Of a stretch of 17,872 nucleotides of DNA, positions 1 to 7,303 are shown piece after piece. How positions within the stretch are numbered: the stretch's first letter is position 1; the number at the start of each line of letters is the position of its first letter. Both the position numbers and the translations under genes were made by a program. Source of the DNA: JBGOTP01 sp041476545 (GTDB lineage: Bacteria > Acidobacteriota > Vicinamibacteria > Vicinamibacterales > CAVVIG01); contig JBGOTP010000062.1 in NCBI GenBank assembly GCA_041476545.1, positions 1 to 17,872 on the forward strand, in the 5' to 3' direction. The notes beneath the pieces were generated by a model, which searched no databases, was not told the origin of the DNA, and saw only the letters and a list, made by a program, of their open reading frames with translations.

Positions 1-2
1 CC

Positions 3-104
3 GCCGACAAGCCGCCGCAGATGCGGTTTCCCGCGCCGTCGAACCCGGTTCGCCGGCGCAGCGGTTTCCTGGCCCCGTCGTCGTCAGCGAAACTGATAAC
101 GTAG
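3..104 (+). CDS. Possible 3' end of a protein entering from the left edge (partial)
   Basis: An open frame runs from the window edge to a TAG stop at 102-104 and would encode about 33 C-terminal residues rich in Pro, Arg and Ser (it contains PVRRRSGFLAPS). It would converge on the minus-strand gene ending at 137. Nothing identifies a family, and a frame this short in GC-rich DNA can be open by chance. It could equally be non-coding. Low confidence. Confidence 0.22.
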   Translation, partial: ADKPPQMRFPAPSNPVRRRSGFLAPSSSAKLIT

Positions 105-136
105 TGTCACGAATTTTCCGTTGCGCTGCCGTCGCC

Positions 137-481
137 TCACCGGCGCCTGGCGTAGCGGCTGAACGCCTCGCTGTAGCCGGTTTGGAATCCCTGCCGGAAC
201 GAACGGCGATACAGCTCGAAGTCGCCGTCGCCGCGCCGAACCCCCCGGTCCGCATCGCGATATTCGTCGTGCCGCGTAAACGAAAAATCGCGGCCGCGAC
301 GCGCATCGTTGCGTCCTTGCTGCAGCCCTTCGCGGAAACCGTTGTCGTACGCGCGCCGTTCGAGGTCGCGGGTGTATTCTCCGCCGCGGTATCCGTGCAT
401 CGGCACCGCGCAGGCCGGCGTCGCCACCCACACCGCGACGGCAAGCAGCATCGCCGGAACGTATCGAAAGCTCTTCAGCAT
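137..481 (-). CDS. Small secreted Arg/Gly-rich protein of unknown function
   Basis: A 114-residue protein with an apparent signal peptide: Lys3, a hydrophobic run at about residues 9-20 and a likely cleavage after the ATPACA stretch near residue 25. The mature part is charged and repetitive. A segment with YDNGFREGLQQGRNDARRGR is echoed near the C-terminus by YRRSFRQGFQTGYSEAF, which suggests an aromatic-x-x-G-F/Y-x-x-G helical repeat. I chose the ATG at 481 over the in-frame ATG at 520 because an AGAGGCG-like ribosome binding site lies just before it and the signal peptide then starts at residue 1; the longer form adds a polar extension. It resembles small exported proteins I associate with Acidobacteriota genomes. 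No enzymatic motif is visible, so no function is assigned. It would act in the periplasm or outside the cell. Confidence 0.7.
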   Translation of the reverse strand: MLKSFRYVPAMLLAVAVWVATPACAVPMHGYRGGEYTRDLERRAYDNGFREGLQQGRNDARRGRDFSFTRHDEYRDADRGVRRGDGDFELYRRSFRQGFQTGYSEAFSRYARRR

Positions 482-531
482 AAGCGCCTCTGCGGGCTGG
501 ATCTTCAAGGGAGATGCCATGTGCGACCGGA

Positions 532-551
532 GTGTTTTGCGCCAAAAACAC
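532..551. repeat. 7-bp perfect inverted repeat upstream of the small secreted gene
   Basis: GTGTTTT (532-538) and AAAACAC (545-551) are perfect reverse complements separated by the six bases GCGCCA. The site lies about 50 nt upstream of the minus-strand start at 481, a plausible place for an operator or a short 5'-leader hairpin. Only the symmetry is observed; no known regulator site is recognised. Confidence 0.35.
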
Positions 552-580
552 GTTGGCTGTGGTCGTGCCGTCCTCGCTGG

Positions 581-603
581 AGGTCAGGTGGGTCGGGTGG
601 GTC
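581..603 (+). repeat. Left copy of 23-bp inverted repeat, part of a G-rich tandem array
   Basis: This 23-bp block is an exact reverse complement of 876-898, 272 nt away. It overlaps a tandem array of three 9-bp units (GGTGGGTCG, 587-613, last base variant). The array contains five GGG runs (590, 595, 599, 604, 608) separated by one or two bases, a canonical G-quadruplex pattern on the plus strand. It lies in the region upstream of the minus-strand secreted gene. Confidence 0.7.
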
Positions 604-875
604 GGGTGGGTCCCTGGTTGCGTGGCAGAGGGCTGACGATCTGTTCATCAAGGTCATCAGCTTTCGCTGAAGGGATTTCCAGCCTTCGAACGCTTCGAGT
701 TGGGCGGGCAGCTTCGGCGCGCGGCGTTTATGGAAGTGGAAGTCAAACAGGTCGGAGCACCTCTGGCCGGCCTCATTCGGTCTACGCGGCTGAAAGTCGG
801 CCCTCAAATCGCAGGCGCTGTTTTGGTGATTGCGTATCTATTAATCCGGCTGGCGTAACGCCTCATGACCGACCT

Positions 876-898
876 GACCCACCCGACCCACCTGACCT
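876..898 (-). repeat. Right copy of 23-bp inverted repeat
   Basis: Exact reverse complement of 581-603. It begins 8 nt beyond the stop codon (906-908) of the minus-strand membrane protein, so it sits in that gene's 3' region. CCC runs flank and lie inside it, giving a weaker G-quadruplex pattern on the minus strand because one loop is about ten bases. The pair could form a long stem in transcripts crossing the gap or could mark a dispersed genomic repeat. No T-tract follows, so it is not called a terminator. Confidence 0.65.
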
Positions 899-905
899 AC
901 CCGAC

Positions 906-1418
906 CTATTCGGTCCAGACGAGCACCTGCGAGCCGCGGCGGCCGGTCTGGTCGAGGATGAGGCCGGGACCTCGGCGCTCGAGGTCTTCCAGGGTGAGAC
1001 GGACGCGCTCGTTGTCGAAGTCGATGCCGTTGTCGTTGAAAAACGAGAAATTCCTGGACGGCACCATGCGGAGGAGCCAGAAGGGAATCGACACGTGCAC
1101 GAGCTTGCCGGCGCGCGTGTCGTACGCGAGCACCCGCAGCGCGTTGAGCTTCGACGCCGACCCTGATGCCGGAATCACCTCGCGGTGCAGCAGCGCCTGG
1201 TCGTCTTTTCTGATCTCGATGAGCGGCTGCTGACCTGCGAAGCGCGCGCGCGCCTCCTGGAACTGTTGCGCCGCGTTCTCGGATCCCGTGAACTGCGTGT
1301 TGATGTGACGGTGAATGAAGAACGCCGCCCCGCCAACCGCCGTGGCGGCGAGGATGCCGACGATGATGATCGCCGCGATGAGAATGGAGATCCACGTCTT
1401 GCGCGTGTTCTGGCTCAT
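906..1418 (-). CDS. One-helix membrane-anchored protein of unknown function
   Basis: 170 residues. The N-terminus is short and polar (MSQNTRKTW), followed by one strongly hydrophobic helix at about residues 9-35; the remaining 135 residues are soluble and probably extracytoplasmic. No cysteine, metal site or known catalytic motif is visible. The soluble part has mixed charge with a hydrophobic core (SIPFWLLRMVPSRNFSFF), which suggests a folded domain. It starts 43 nt after the TPR gene stop on the same strand, so the two are likely co-transcribed. An AGAGAAG stretch 7 nt before the ATG can serve as ribosome binding site. The stop is TAG at 906-908, immediately before the right inverted repeat. 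Family not recognised. Confidence 0.75.
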   Translation of the reverse strand: MSQNTRKTWISILIAAIIIVGILAATAVGGAAFFIHRHINTQFTGSENAAQQFQEARARFAGQQPLIEIRKDDQALLHREVIPASGSASKLNALRVLAYDTRAGKLVHVSIPFWLLRMVPSRNFSFFNDNGIDFDNERVRLTLEDLERRGPGLILDQTGRRGSQVLVWTE

Positions 1419-1461
1419 GGCCGTACTTCTCTAGACGAGCCGGCACGGCCCGTGGTTCGAC

Positions 1462-2655
1462 TCATTTCAGGAGGCGGCGGGCCTCGTCGGCCGTCGCGGG
1501 GTCATTATCGCTGTCGGCGAGTGTGATGGCGGCGCGAAGCTCCTCAACGGCGATCGCTTTCTTCCCGGCTTTGAGCGCCAGCTTGCCGAGCTCGAAGTGA
1601 CTGCGTCCGTAGACCCATTTGCGGCCGTCGAGTCGAAGCGCCTGCTTCAGGTCGGCGTCGGCATCCTCCGCTCGCCCGACCCCGGCGCGTGCCGTCCCAC
1701 GCTTGTAGTGCCACAACGCGTCCTCGCCGAACATGCGCGGCCGTTGATCATCGGCGAAGCGCGTGAAACCTTCGCTCAGGAACCGCTCGGCGTCCGCCGG
1801 CCGTCCTGCGCGCAGACACGTGGATCCGCTCTCGAGCCACACCAGACGGTTCCGCGGGTACGCCCCGCGCAACTCGGCGAGCTGTTTCAGCGCGTCGTCG
1901 TACCGCTTTTCGCGGTTGTACATCAGGACCAACGCGAACCGTGCGTCGGTGCGGTTCTCGCCGCCGTACGCGACTGCGTCCTCGATGAGCCGCAGGCCAC
2001 GGTCGCGGTCGCCGCCGAAGCCGGCGATGTACGCGACCAACCGCAGCGGCAGCGCCAGCGCCGCCACGATGTAGCGATAGGTCCCGACGATGAGGCCGGC
2101 GTCTTTGCGCTGGGGCGCAAGCGAGAGCACCGTCTCGTGTTCGTCGTACGCCTCTCGCGCGGCGCGGAAGGCGCCGAGCACGCTCCCTTCGACGGTTGCC
2201 ATGTACGACGCGCGCAGCGCCACGGCCGCGCCGAGCTGATAGTGCCCGTCGGCATCGCGCGGGTTCAGCTCGGTGCGCGTGCGGGCGATCGCGATGGCCC
2301 GCTCGATCGCGTCGCGAAACCCGGCCACGGTCTCCGCCGGCGGGGGCGGCAGCGTCGCCGTGCTCGGCCGATTTGGACGGCCCAGGTAGTCGTCGACCGT
2401 CATGTTGCCACGGCGGAACGTGATGCTCAGCCACAGGGAGGTCGCCAGGCCTCGGTACGCGCCGGCGTCCTGCGGGTCCGCGGCGACCGCCTCCCTGAAG
2501 GTGGCCAGAGCGCGGTCGTGATCGAGATTGAAGACGTAGTTCGTCGCCGTGGCGCGCAGCGCCTCCGACGCCTTATTCGCGCGGGCGGGCGCCGCGACCA
2601 GCAGGGCCAGGGCGGTCGCATTCGCGATCGCGCGCGCGCCGGGAACACGAGCCAT
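1462..2655 (-). CDS. Exported tetratricopeptide-repeat (TPR) protein
   Basis: 397 residues. The N-terminus fits a cleavable signal peptide (hydrophobic residues 9-22, probable cleavage after ARA near residue 26). The body contains several degenerate TPR helix pairs: around residues 45-70 (ALATFREAVAADPQDAGAYRGLA), 120-150 (TELNPRDADGHYQLGAAVAL), 245-300, and 330-390 (RGTARAGVGRAEDADADLKQAL). TPR proteins are scaffolds for protein-protein contact, so the partner cannot be inferred. The gene probably shares a transcript with the membrane protein at 906-1418 and is divergent from the cytochrome oxidase operon. A TTGGCT-17-TAAGAT promoter lies on the minus strand only 6 nt before the ATG, which predicts a leaderless mRNA. 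No good Shine-Dalgarno sequence is present, consistent with that. Confidence 0.85.
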   Translation of the reverse strand: MARVPGARAIANATALALLVAAPARANKASEALRATATNYVFNLDHDRALATFREAVAADPQDAGAYRGLATSLWLSITFRRGNMTVDDYLGRPNRPSTATLPPPPAETVAGFRDAIERAIAIARTRTELNPRDADGHYQLGAAVALRASYMATVEGSVLGAFRAAREAYDEHETVLSLAPQRKDAGLIVGTYRYIVAALALPLRLVAYIAGFGGDRDRGLRLIEDAVAYGGENRTDARFALVLMYNREKRYDDALKQLAELRGAYPRNRLVWLESGSTCLRAGRPADAERFLSEGFTRFADDQRPRMFGEDALWHYKRGTARAGVGRAEDADADLKQALRLDGRKWVYGRSHFELGKLALKAGKKAIAVEELRAAITLADSDNDPATADEARRLLK

Positions 2656-2661
2656 ACCGCG

Positions 2662-2690
2662 ATCTTACGACGCCAGCGCGCGGGAGCCAA
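2662..2690 (-). promoter_or_regulatory. Sigma70-type promoter of the TPR gene, leaderless
   Basis: On the minus strand a -35 TTGGCT (2690-2685), a 17-nt spacer and a -10 TAAGAT (2667-2662) are followed by only six bases before the ATG at 2655. Transcription would begin at or next to the A of the start codon. Hexamer matches are 4/6 for the -35 box and 4/6 for the -10 box. Confidence 0.5.
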
Positions 2691-2692
2691 AA

Positions 2693-2704
2693 ACGGCCGG
2701 CCGT
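2693..2704. promoter_or_regulatory. 12-bp perfect palindrome between divergent promoters
   Basis: ACGGCCGGCCGT is self-complementary and lies between the -35 box of the TPR promoter (2685-2690, minus) and the -35 box of the oxidase promoter (2713-2718, plus). Its placement fits an operator seen by both genes. GC-rich DNA yields such palindromes by chance fairly often, so the role is inference. Confidence 0.3.
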
Positions 2705-2712
2705 GCATCAAC

Positions 2713-2741
2713 TTGCGCCGCTTGTGCCTTCTGCATACAAT
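2713..2741 (+). promoter_or_regulatory. Sigma70-type promoter of the cytochrome oxidase operon
   Basis: TTGCGC (2713-2718), a 17-nt spacer and TACAAT (2736-2741), the latter matching the -10 consensus at 5 of 6 bases. Transcription would start near 2748, leaving a leader of about 110 nt before the ctaD start at 2859. I see no riboswitch or obvious hairpin in that leader. Confidence 0.55.
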
Positions 2742-2842
2742 CCACTCGCCACACACTGCAGGCTCCGGCGTCTTGTTCTGGACATGCGCGAGCACGGCGG
2801 TGCAAGCGCGTCGACGATCGGGCGTGGAGCCCCGCGACGATC

Positions 2843-2851
2843 AAAAAGGAG
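2843..2851 (+). promoter_or_regulatory. Ribosome binding site that fixes the TTG start of ctaD
   Basis: AAAAAGGAG ends 7 nt before an in-frame TTG at 2859. The next in-frame candidates are a GTG at 2868, which is spaced too far, and distant upstream starts that would add about 50 unrelated residues. The spacing and purity of this site decide the start. Confidence 0.7.
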
Positions 2852-2858
2852 TCCGACG

Positions 2859-4657
2859 TTGGACAACGTGACCCACGGGAGCGTTGCGCACGGTCACGCG
2901 CAACACGATCACGCCCACGGCGATGATCACGGGGAACTCGGGTTCTGGCGGAAATACGTGTTCTCGGTCGATCACAAGGTGATCGGCATCCAGTACACGA
3001 TCACCGGCCTCCTGTTTCTCCTCTTCGGCTTCACGCTGATGATGGTCATGCGGTGGCAGCTGGCTTATCCGGGCCGGCCCATCCCGCTGATTGGCGCCTG
3101 GCTCGGCCAGGACCGCGCGCCGATGGGCATCATGCTCCCCGAGTTCTACAACCAGCTCGGCGCGATGCACGGCACCATCATGGTGTTCCTCGGCGTCGTG
3201 CCGCTCGCCGTCGGCGGTTTCGGCAACTTCGTCATGCCGCTGCAGATCGGCGCGCCCGACATGGCGTTCCCGAAGATCAACATGGTGAGCTACTGGGTGT
3301 ACTTCCTCGGTGGCGTCACGATGATCACGAGCTTCTTCCTGCGAGGCGGCGCTGCGCAGTCGGGGTGGACGTCCTATCCGCCGCTGGCGACGCTCCCCAT
3401 TGCCAACGGTCAGACGATGTGGCTCGTCGGCATGATCTTCCTGATCACGTCCTCGCTGCTCGGTTCGATCAACTTCATTACAACCATCGTCCAGCTCCGC
3501 GCCAAGGGCCTCACCTACATGCGCCTGCCGTTTTTCGTCTGGGCGCAGTTCGTGACGTCGTTCCTGCTGCTCCTCGCGTTCCCGCCGCTCGAGGCGGCCG
3601 GCGTGCTGCAGTTGATGGATCGTGTCGCGGGCACGAGCTTCTTCATGCCGAGCGGCCTGGTCGTCTCCGGCAAGGCGCTGGCCGTTGCCGGCAACGGCAA
3701 CCCGCTGCTGTGGCAGCACCTGTTCTGGTTCCTCGCGCACCCCGAGGTGTACGTGCTGATTCTCCCGGCGATGGGCATCGTCGCCGAAATCATCGCGAAC
3801 AACACGCGCAAGCCGCTCTGGGGCTACAAGGCGCTGGTCTACTCGGTGATCTTCCTCGGCTTCATGTCGTTCGTCGTCTGGGCGCATCACATGTTCATGA
3901 CGGGCATGGGGACGACCATGAGCGCGTTCTTCCAGACGACGACGATGATCATCTCGATACCGTCGGTGATCATTCTGACGGCGCTCCTGCTCTCGCTGTA
4001 TGGCGCCTCCATGCGCTTCACGACGCCGATGCTGTTCGCGCTCGCGTTCCTGCCGATGTTCGGCATCGGCGGGTTGACAGGCTTGCCGCTCGGCCTCGCG
4101 GTCACCGATATCCCGTTGCACGACACCTACTACGTGATCGGGCACTTTCACTACGTGGTCGCGCCGGGGACGATCTTCGCGCTCTTCGCGGGCATCTATT
4201 ACTGGTTCCCGAAGGCCACCGGCCGGATGATGAACGAGACCCTCGGCAAGATTCATTTCTGGGGGTCGTTCATCTGCATCAACATCGTGTTCATGCCGAT
4301 GTTCATTCAGGGGTTGGCGGGCATGAATCGCCGGATGTACGACGGTGGTGCCCAGTACGCGCACAACGCGGGGCTGCCGCTGAAATTGAACATCTACATG
4401 GGCATGGCGGCCTGGGCGCTCGGCCTGTTCCAGTTGCCGTTCATCTACAACTTCTTCGCCAGCATCAAGTGGGGCAGGAAGGTGGGCATCAACCCCTGGG
4501 ATGCGACGACGCTGGAGTGGTCGGCCCCCTCGCCGCCTGGGCACGGCAACTTCCTGACCGAACCGATCGTCTACCGAGGGCCGTACGAATACAGCGTGCC
4601 GGGCGCTGCGCGCGACTTCACGCCGCAGTTCGAGTCTGACAAGCCGGAGCAAGGCCG

Positions 4658-4661
<4 letters not shown>
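2859..4661 (+). CDS. ctaD: Cytochrome c oxidase subunit I (haem-copper oxidase, A-family-like)
   Basis: 600 residues from the TTG start. This is the catalytic subunit: it reduces O2 to water at a haem a3-CuB centre and pumps protons. Visible ligands by family alignment are His104 (HGTIMVF) and His431 for low-spin haem, His429 for haem a3, and His294, His343 and His344 for CuB. Tyr298 in HPEVY is the expected cross-linked tyrosine and Glu296 the gating glutamate. D-channel residues Asn123, Asp134 and Asn141 are kept. The K-channel lysine expected in the PTGIK segment is missing: the gap-free equivalent is PSVII at 368-372, so isoleucine 372 replaces it. The N-terminus (6-24) carries seven histidines. 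The TGA stop overlaps the ATG of ctaE, indicating coupling. The oxidase identity is firm; the exact subclass is not. Confidence 0.96.
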
Positions 4662-5241
<580 letters not shown>

Positions 5242-5242
<1 letters not shown>

Positions 5243-5262
5243 GTCCAGTCTTCAGACGGACC
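5242..5262 (+). other. Intercistronic hairpin between ctaE and subunit IV
   Basis: GGTCC (5242-5246) pairs with GGACC (5258-5262), and GTC pairs with GAC inside, giving an 8-bp stem with one bulged A and a TTCA loop. It begins on the last base of the ctaE stop codon and ends just before the GGAG ribosome binding site of the next gene. There is no T-tract, so it is more likely to affect mRNA stability or translation than to terminate. Only the pairing is observed. Confidence 0.35.
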
Positions 5263-5274
5263 GTGGAGATCTGA

Positions 5275-5625
5275 ATGCATTCCGATCCGGCCGAAATCCA
5301 GAAGAGCATCCGCACCTACGTGATGGTCGGAGCTGCGCTGCTCGTCTTTACCGCCATTACCGTTGCGGTGAATCAGGTCCACCTCGCGGTGCCGCTGGCC
5401 ATCACCGTTGCTCTGGTGATCGCGGCCACGAAGGGGTCGATGGTGGCGTCCATCTTCATGCACCTCTCGCATGAAAAGCGCTGGGTGTACGGCGCGCTCC
5501 TGTTGACAGTGGTCTTCTTCATCGTGCTGATGTTTGTGCCGATCTTGACGGTCAGCGACACCATCGGAACGCCGATCCGTCCAGCGCACGCCGCGACGGC
5601 CGAGGCCGGACACGAGGCGCACTGA
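5275..5625 (+). CDS. Prokaryotic-type cytochrome c oxidase subunit IV
   Basis: 116 residues with three predicted helices (about 15-33, 38-60, 68-92). It matches the prokaryotic COX4 family: small, between subunit III and later genes, with the KGSMVASIFMHLSHEKRW segment around the second helix and a following hydrophobic helix ending in FVPI. The C-terminal tail is polar with scattered histidines. Subunit IV is a non-catalytic structural part of the oxidase. A GTGGAG ribosome binding site precedes the ATG at a good distance. The TGA stop is separated by one base from the next start (5627), so the genes are tightly packed in one operon. Confidence 0.88.
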   Translation: MHSDPAEIQKSIRTYVMVGAALLVFTAITVAVNQVHLAVPLAITVALVIAATKGSMVASIFMHLSHEKRWVYGALLLTVVFFIVLMFVPILTVSDTIGTPIRPAHAATAEAGHEAH

Positions 5626-5626
5626 G

Positions 5627-5827
5627 ATGGGGCTGCGGCGCTTTCATTTGTTGTTTATTGCGTTGTCGGTGGCGCTCGCCGCGTTTGTGGCCGCGTGGGC
5701 GGGCGGGCAGTACCGCGGGCAGCATGAGATTCGCTTTGTCGTGACCAGCATCGTGGCGCTTCTGAGCGGAGGCGCTCTGGCCGTCTACGGTGCGAAATTC
5801 CAGCGCAGAACGAGGAACCTGCAATGA
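5627..5827 (+). CDS. Small two-helix membrane protein in the oxidase operon
   Basis: 66 residues with a basic N-terminus (MGLRRFH), a hydrophobic helix at about 7-26, a short polar loop (GGQYRGQHEIR), a second helix at about 37-57 and a basic tail. No cofactor-binding residue stands out. It starts one base after the subunit IV stop and its stop overlaps the next ATG (ATGA at 5824-5827), so it is part of the operon. By position it may be an accessory or assembly subunit of the oxidase. Family not recognised. Confidence 0.72.
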   Translation: MGLRRFHLLFIALSVALAAFVAAWAGGQYRGQHEIRFVVTSIVALLSGGALAVYGAKFQRRTRNLQ

Positions 5828-6051
5828 TTCTGGCTTGCGCGGTGTGTTTCGGGCAGAACGATTCCGCCATGGCGGTGGCGACCAACTGGGGCATCGTGAC
5901 GCTGCTCGTCGTGATTGTCGGAGTTCTGGCGAGCTTCGCCAGCTTTTTCATGTATCTCATTCGGCGCGCACGACTCGCCGAGATGGCGGGACCTGTTGAA
6001 GCCGTGCGCTTTGCAGGCCCCGGCGCCCAGGAAGGGACCGCTCAATGTTGA
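5824..6051 (+). CDS. Small membrane protein with N-terminal CxxC, oxidase-associated
   Basis: 75 residues. The N-terminus MILACAVCFG carries a CxxC pair (Cys5, Cys8), followed by a polar stretch, one strong helix at about residues 23-46 and a positively charged RRAR segment that should face the cytoplasm. The CxxC would then lie at the outer face, where copper is loaded into the oxidase. Small proteins with a similar CxVCFG start occur, to my knowledge, beside oxidase genes in Acidobacteriota and related groups; a copper-delivery or thiol role is inference. Its ATG overlaps the previous stop, and its own stop overlaps the ctaC start by 7 nt, so it is firmly embedded in the operon. Confidence 0.75.
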   Translation: MILACAVCFGQNDSAMAVATNWGIVTLLVVIVGVLASFASFFMYLIRRARLAEMAGPVEAVRFAGPGAQEGTAQC

Positions 6052-6791
6052 ACTACCTCGGGCTGCCGATTCAGGCATCCACCCACGCCGCTTCCGTCGA
6101 CCATATGATCAGCCTCGTGCACTGGCTGATGCTGGTGCTGTTCGTGGGATGGGGTGCGTTCTTCGTGTACGTGCTGTTTCGTTTCCGGAAGGGCGCGAAT
6201 CCAAAGGCCGACTACGAGGGCGCCAAGGGTAAGTTCGCGAAGTCCACTGAAATCGCCGTGGTCGTCGCCGAGATGGTGCTCCTGTTCGGATACGCCATTC
6301 CGGGTTGGGCGACCCGCGTCAATGCGTTCCCATCGGAGAACGAAGCGGTCGTCGTGCACGTCGGTGCGGCGCAGTTTGCGTGGAACATCCACTATCCGGG
6401 TCCCGACGGCAAGTTCGGGCGCCGCGCGATCAATCTGATATCCGCCGACAATCCGCTGGGACTCGATCGCACCGATCCTGACGCCAAGGACGACATCACG
6501 ACGATCAATCAGCTCACTCTCCCTGTCGATCGTCCAGTTCTCGTTCGCCTCTCGAGCCAGGATGTCATCCACAGCTTCGGCCTGCCGGAAATGCGAGTGA
6601 AGCAGGACGCGATCCCGGGCTTGGATATGCCGGTGTGGTTCATTCCGAACAAGATCGGCGACTACGAAATCGCCTGCTCGCAGCTCTGTGGTCAGGGTCA
6701 CTACAAGATGCGGGGCTTCCTCAACATCAAGAGCGCGGCCGACTATCAGAAATTCCTCGACGACGAGGAGAAGAGCCTTCGGAACCCGTAG
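6045..6791 (+). CDS. ctaC: Cytochrome c oxidase subunit II with CuA site
   Basis: 248 residues. Two N-terminal membrane helices (about 20-48 and 70-92) anchor a periplasmic cupredoxin domain. The CuA ligands are visible: His176 in HSFGLPE, then CSQLCGQGHYKM giving Cys211, Gln213 (backbone carbonyl; usually Glu), Cys215, His219 and Met222. CuA accepts electrons from cytochrome c and passes them to subunit I. The protein ends soon after this domain, so there is no fused haem c domain and it is not a caa3-type subunit. It has no obvious cleavable signal peptide or lipobox. Unusually, it is the last rather than the first gene of the operon. The start overlaps the upstream small gene. Confidence 0.95.
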   Translation: MLNYLGLPIQASTHAASVDHMISLVHWLMLVLFVGWGAFFVYVLFRFRKGANPKADYEGAKGKFAKSTEIAVVVAEMVLLFGYAIPGWATRVNAFPSENEAVVVHVGAAQFAWNIHYPGPDGKFGRRAINLISADNPLGLDRTDPDAKDDITTINQLTLPVDRPVLVRLSSQDVIHSFGLPEMRVKQDAIPGLDMPVWFIPNKIGDYEIACSQLCGQGHYKMRGFLNIKSAADYQKFLDDEEKSLRNP

Positions 6792-6793
6792 TC

Positions 6794-6815
6794 GGGCGGC
6801 CGCCCTTTCTATTTT
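6794..6815 (+). terminator. Terminator of the oxidase operon
   Basis: The self-complementary GGGCGGCCGCCC (6794-6805) begins 2 nt after the ctaC stop and is followed by TTTCTATTTT (6806-6815). The hairpin plus T-rich tail fits a rho-independent terminator. It overlaps the last codons of the convergent peroxiredoxin gene. Confidence 0.6.
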
Positions 6816-7297
6816 GCGCGTGCCTGAAGCGGACTGTCCGTCAGCGCGGCCAGTACCTCGTCCGCGTGACCGTCGACCTTCACCTTGTCCCACCGCTTCA
6901 CGACTCGTCCGTCCGCGCCGACGAGGAACGTCGTTCGTGCGATGCCCATGAAGAACCGGCCGTACAGGGAGCGCTTCTGCCAGACGCCGTACTTCTCAGC
7001 GACCTCGTGATCGACATCCGCCAGCAGGGAAAACGTCAGATCGTACTTCTTCGCGAACCTGGCTTTGCTCGCCTCATCCAGAATACTGACGCCGAAGACA
7101 ACCGCCTTGCTCGTCTTGAAGCGAGGCAGGCTGCTCTGAAACGCGCAGGCCTCCTTGGTGCACCCGGACGTGTCGTCCTTGGGGTAGAAATAGAGTACGA
7201 CGGGACGTCCGGTGTAGTCCGACAGGCGATGGAGCTTGCCGTGCTGGTCCTTCAGGTTGAAGGCCGGTGCTTTCTGTCCTGGCTCAATTGGTGGCAT
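6809..7297 (-). CDS. bcp: Thiol peroxidase, Bcp/PrxQ peroxiredoxin
   Basis: 162 residues, the usual size for Bcp/PrxQ. It has a thioredoxin-like fold with N-terminal QKAPAFNLKDQHG, then VVLYFYPKDDTSGCTKEACAF at about 33-53. Cys46 is the peroxidatic cysteine and Cys51, five residues on, fits the resolving cysteine of the PrxQ subgroup. Arg121 of the IARTTFLV segment matches the conserved active-site arginine. It reduces hydrogen peroxide and organic peroxides in the cytoplasm using thioredoxin-type donors. The ATG at 7297 gives the standard family N-terminus; a longer in-frame extension upstream is only read-through antisense to the neighbour. It converges on ctaC and is head-to-head with the epimerase gene. 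A TATCAT hexamer six bases before the ATG may be its -10 box. Confidence 0.95.
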   Translation of the reverse strand: MPPIEPGQKAPAFNLKDQHGKLHRLSDYTGRPVVLYFYPKDDTSGCTKEACAFQSSLPRFKTSKAVVFGVSILDEASKARFAKKYDLTFSLLADVDHEVAEKYGVWQKRSLYGRFFMGIARTTFLVGADGRVVKRWDKVKVDGHADEVLAALTDSPLQARAK

Positions 7298-7303
7298 TCT
7301 CAA

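Larger units (their letters stand above)
482..905. other. 424-nt stretch without a supported gene, carrying long inverted repeats
   Basis: This gap lies between the stop of the one-helix membrane protein (906) and the start of the small secreted gene (481), both on the minus strand. It holds a 7-bp inverted repeat (532-538 and 545-551), a tandem G-rich array (587-613) and two copies of a 23-bp inverted repeat (581-603 and 876-898). Open frames cross it on both strands, but they owe their length to the low-complexity GGTCGGGTG repeats, which read as Pro-Asp-Pro strings, and they have no recognisable domain. No clear promoter for the secreted gene was found. Confidence 0.6.

Noticed and set aside
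505..807. 100-codon minus-strand frame containing a Pro-Asp-Pro repeat
   Set aside because: The repeat is the translation of the G-rich tandem DNA array. The rest has no recognisable family, no good ribosome binding site, and the frame overlaps the 5' region of the small secreted gene.
309..1166. 285-codon plus-strand frame across the first intergenic region
   Set aside because: It runs antisense to two better-supported minus-strand genes and has low-complexity Arg/Pro/Asp composition.
1597..2871. 424-codon plus-strand frame opposite the TPR gene
   Set aside because: Antisense shadow rich in Arg, Val and Ala without motifs; the minus-strand reading has a signal peptide and TPR units.
6635..7303. 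Long N-terminal extension of the hydroxyproline epimerase frame
   Set aside because: The extension reads through the end of ctaC, the terminator and antisense to bcp; the family N-terminus begins at 7304.
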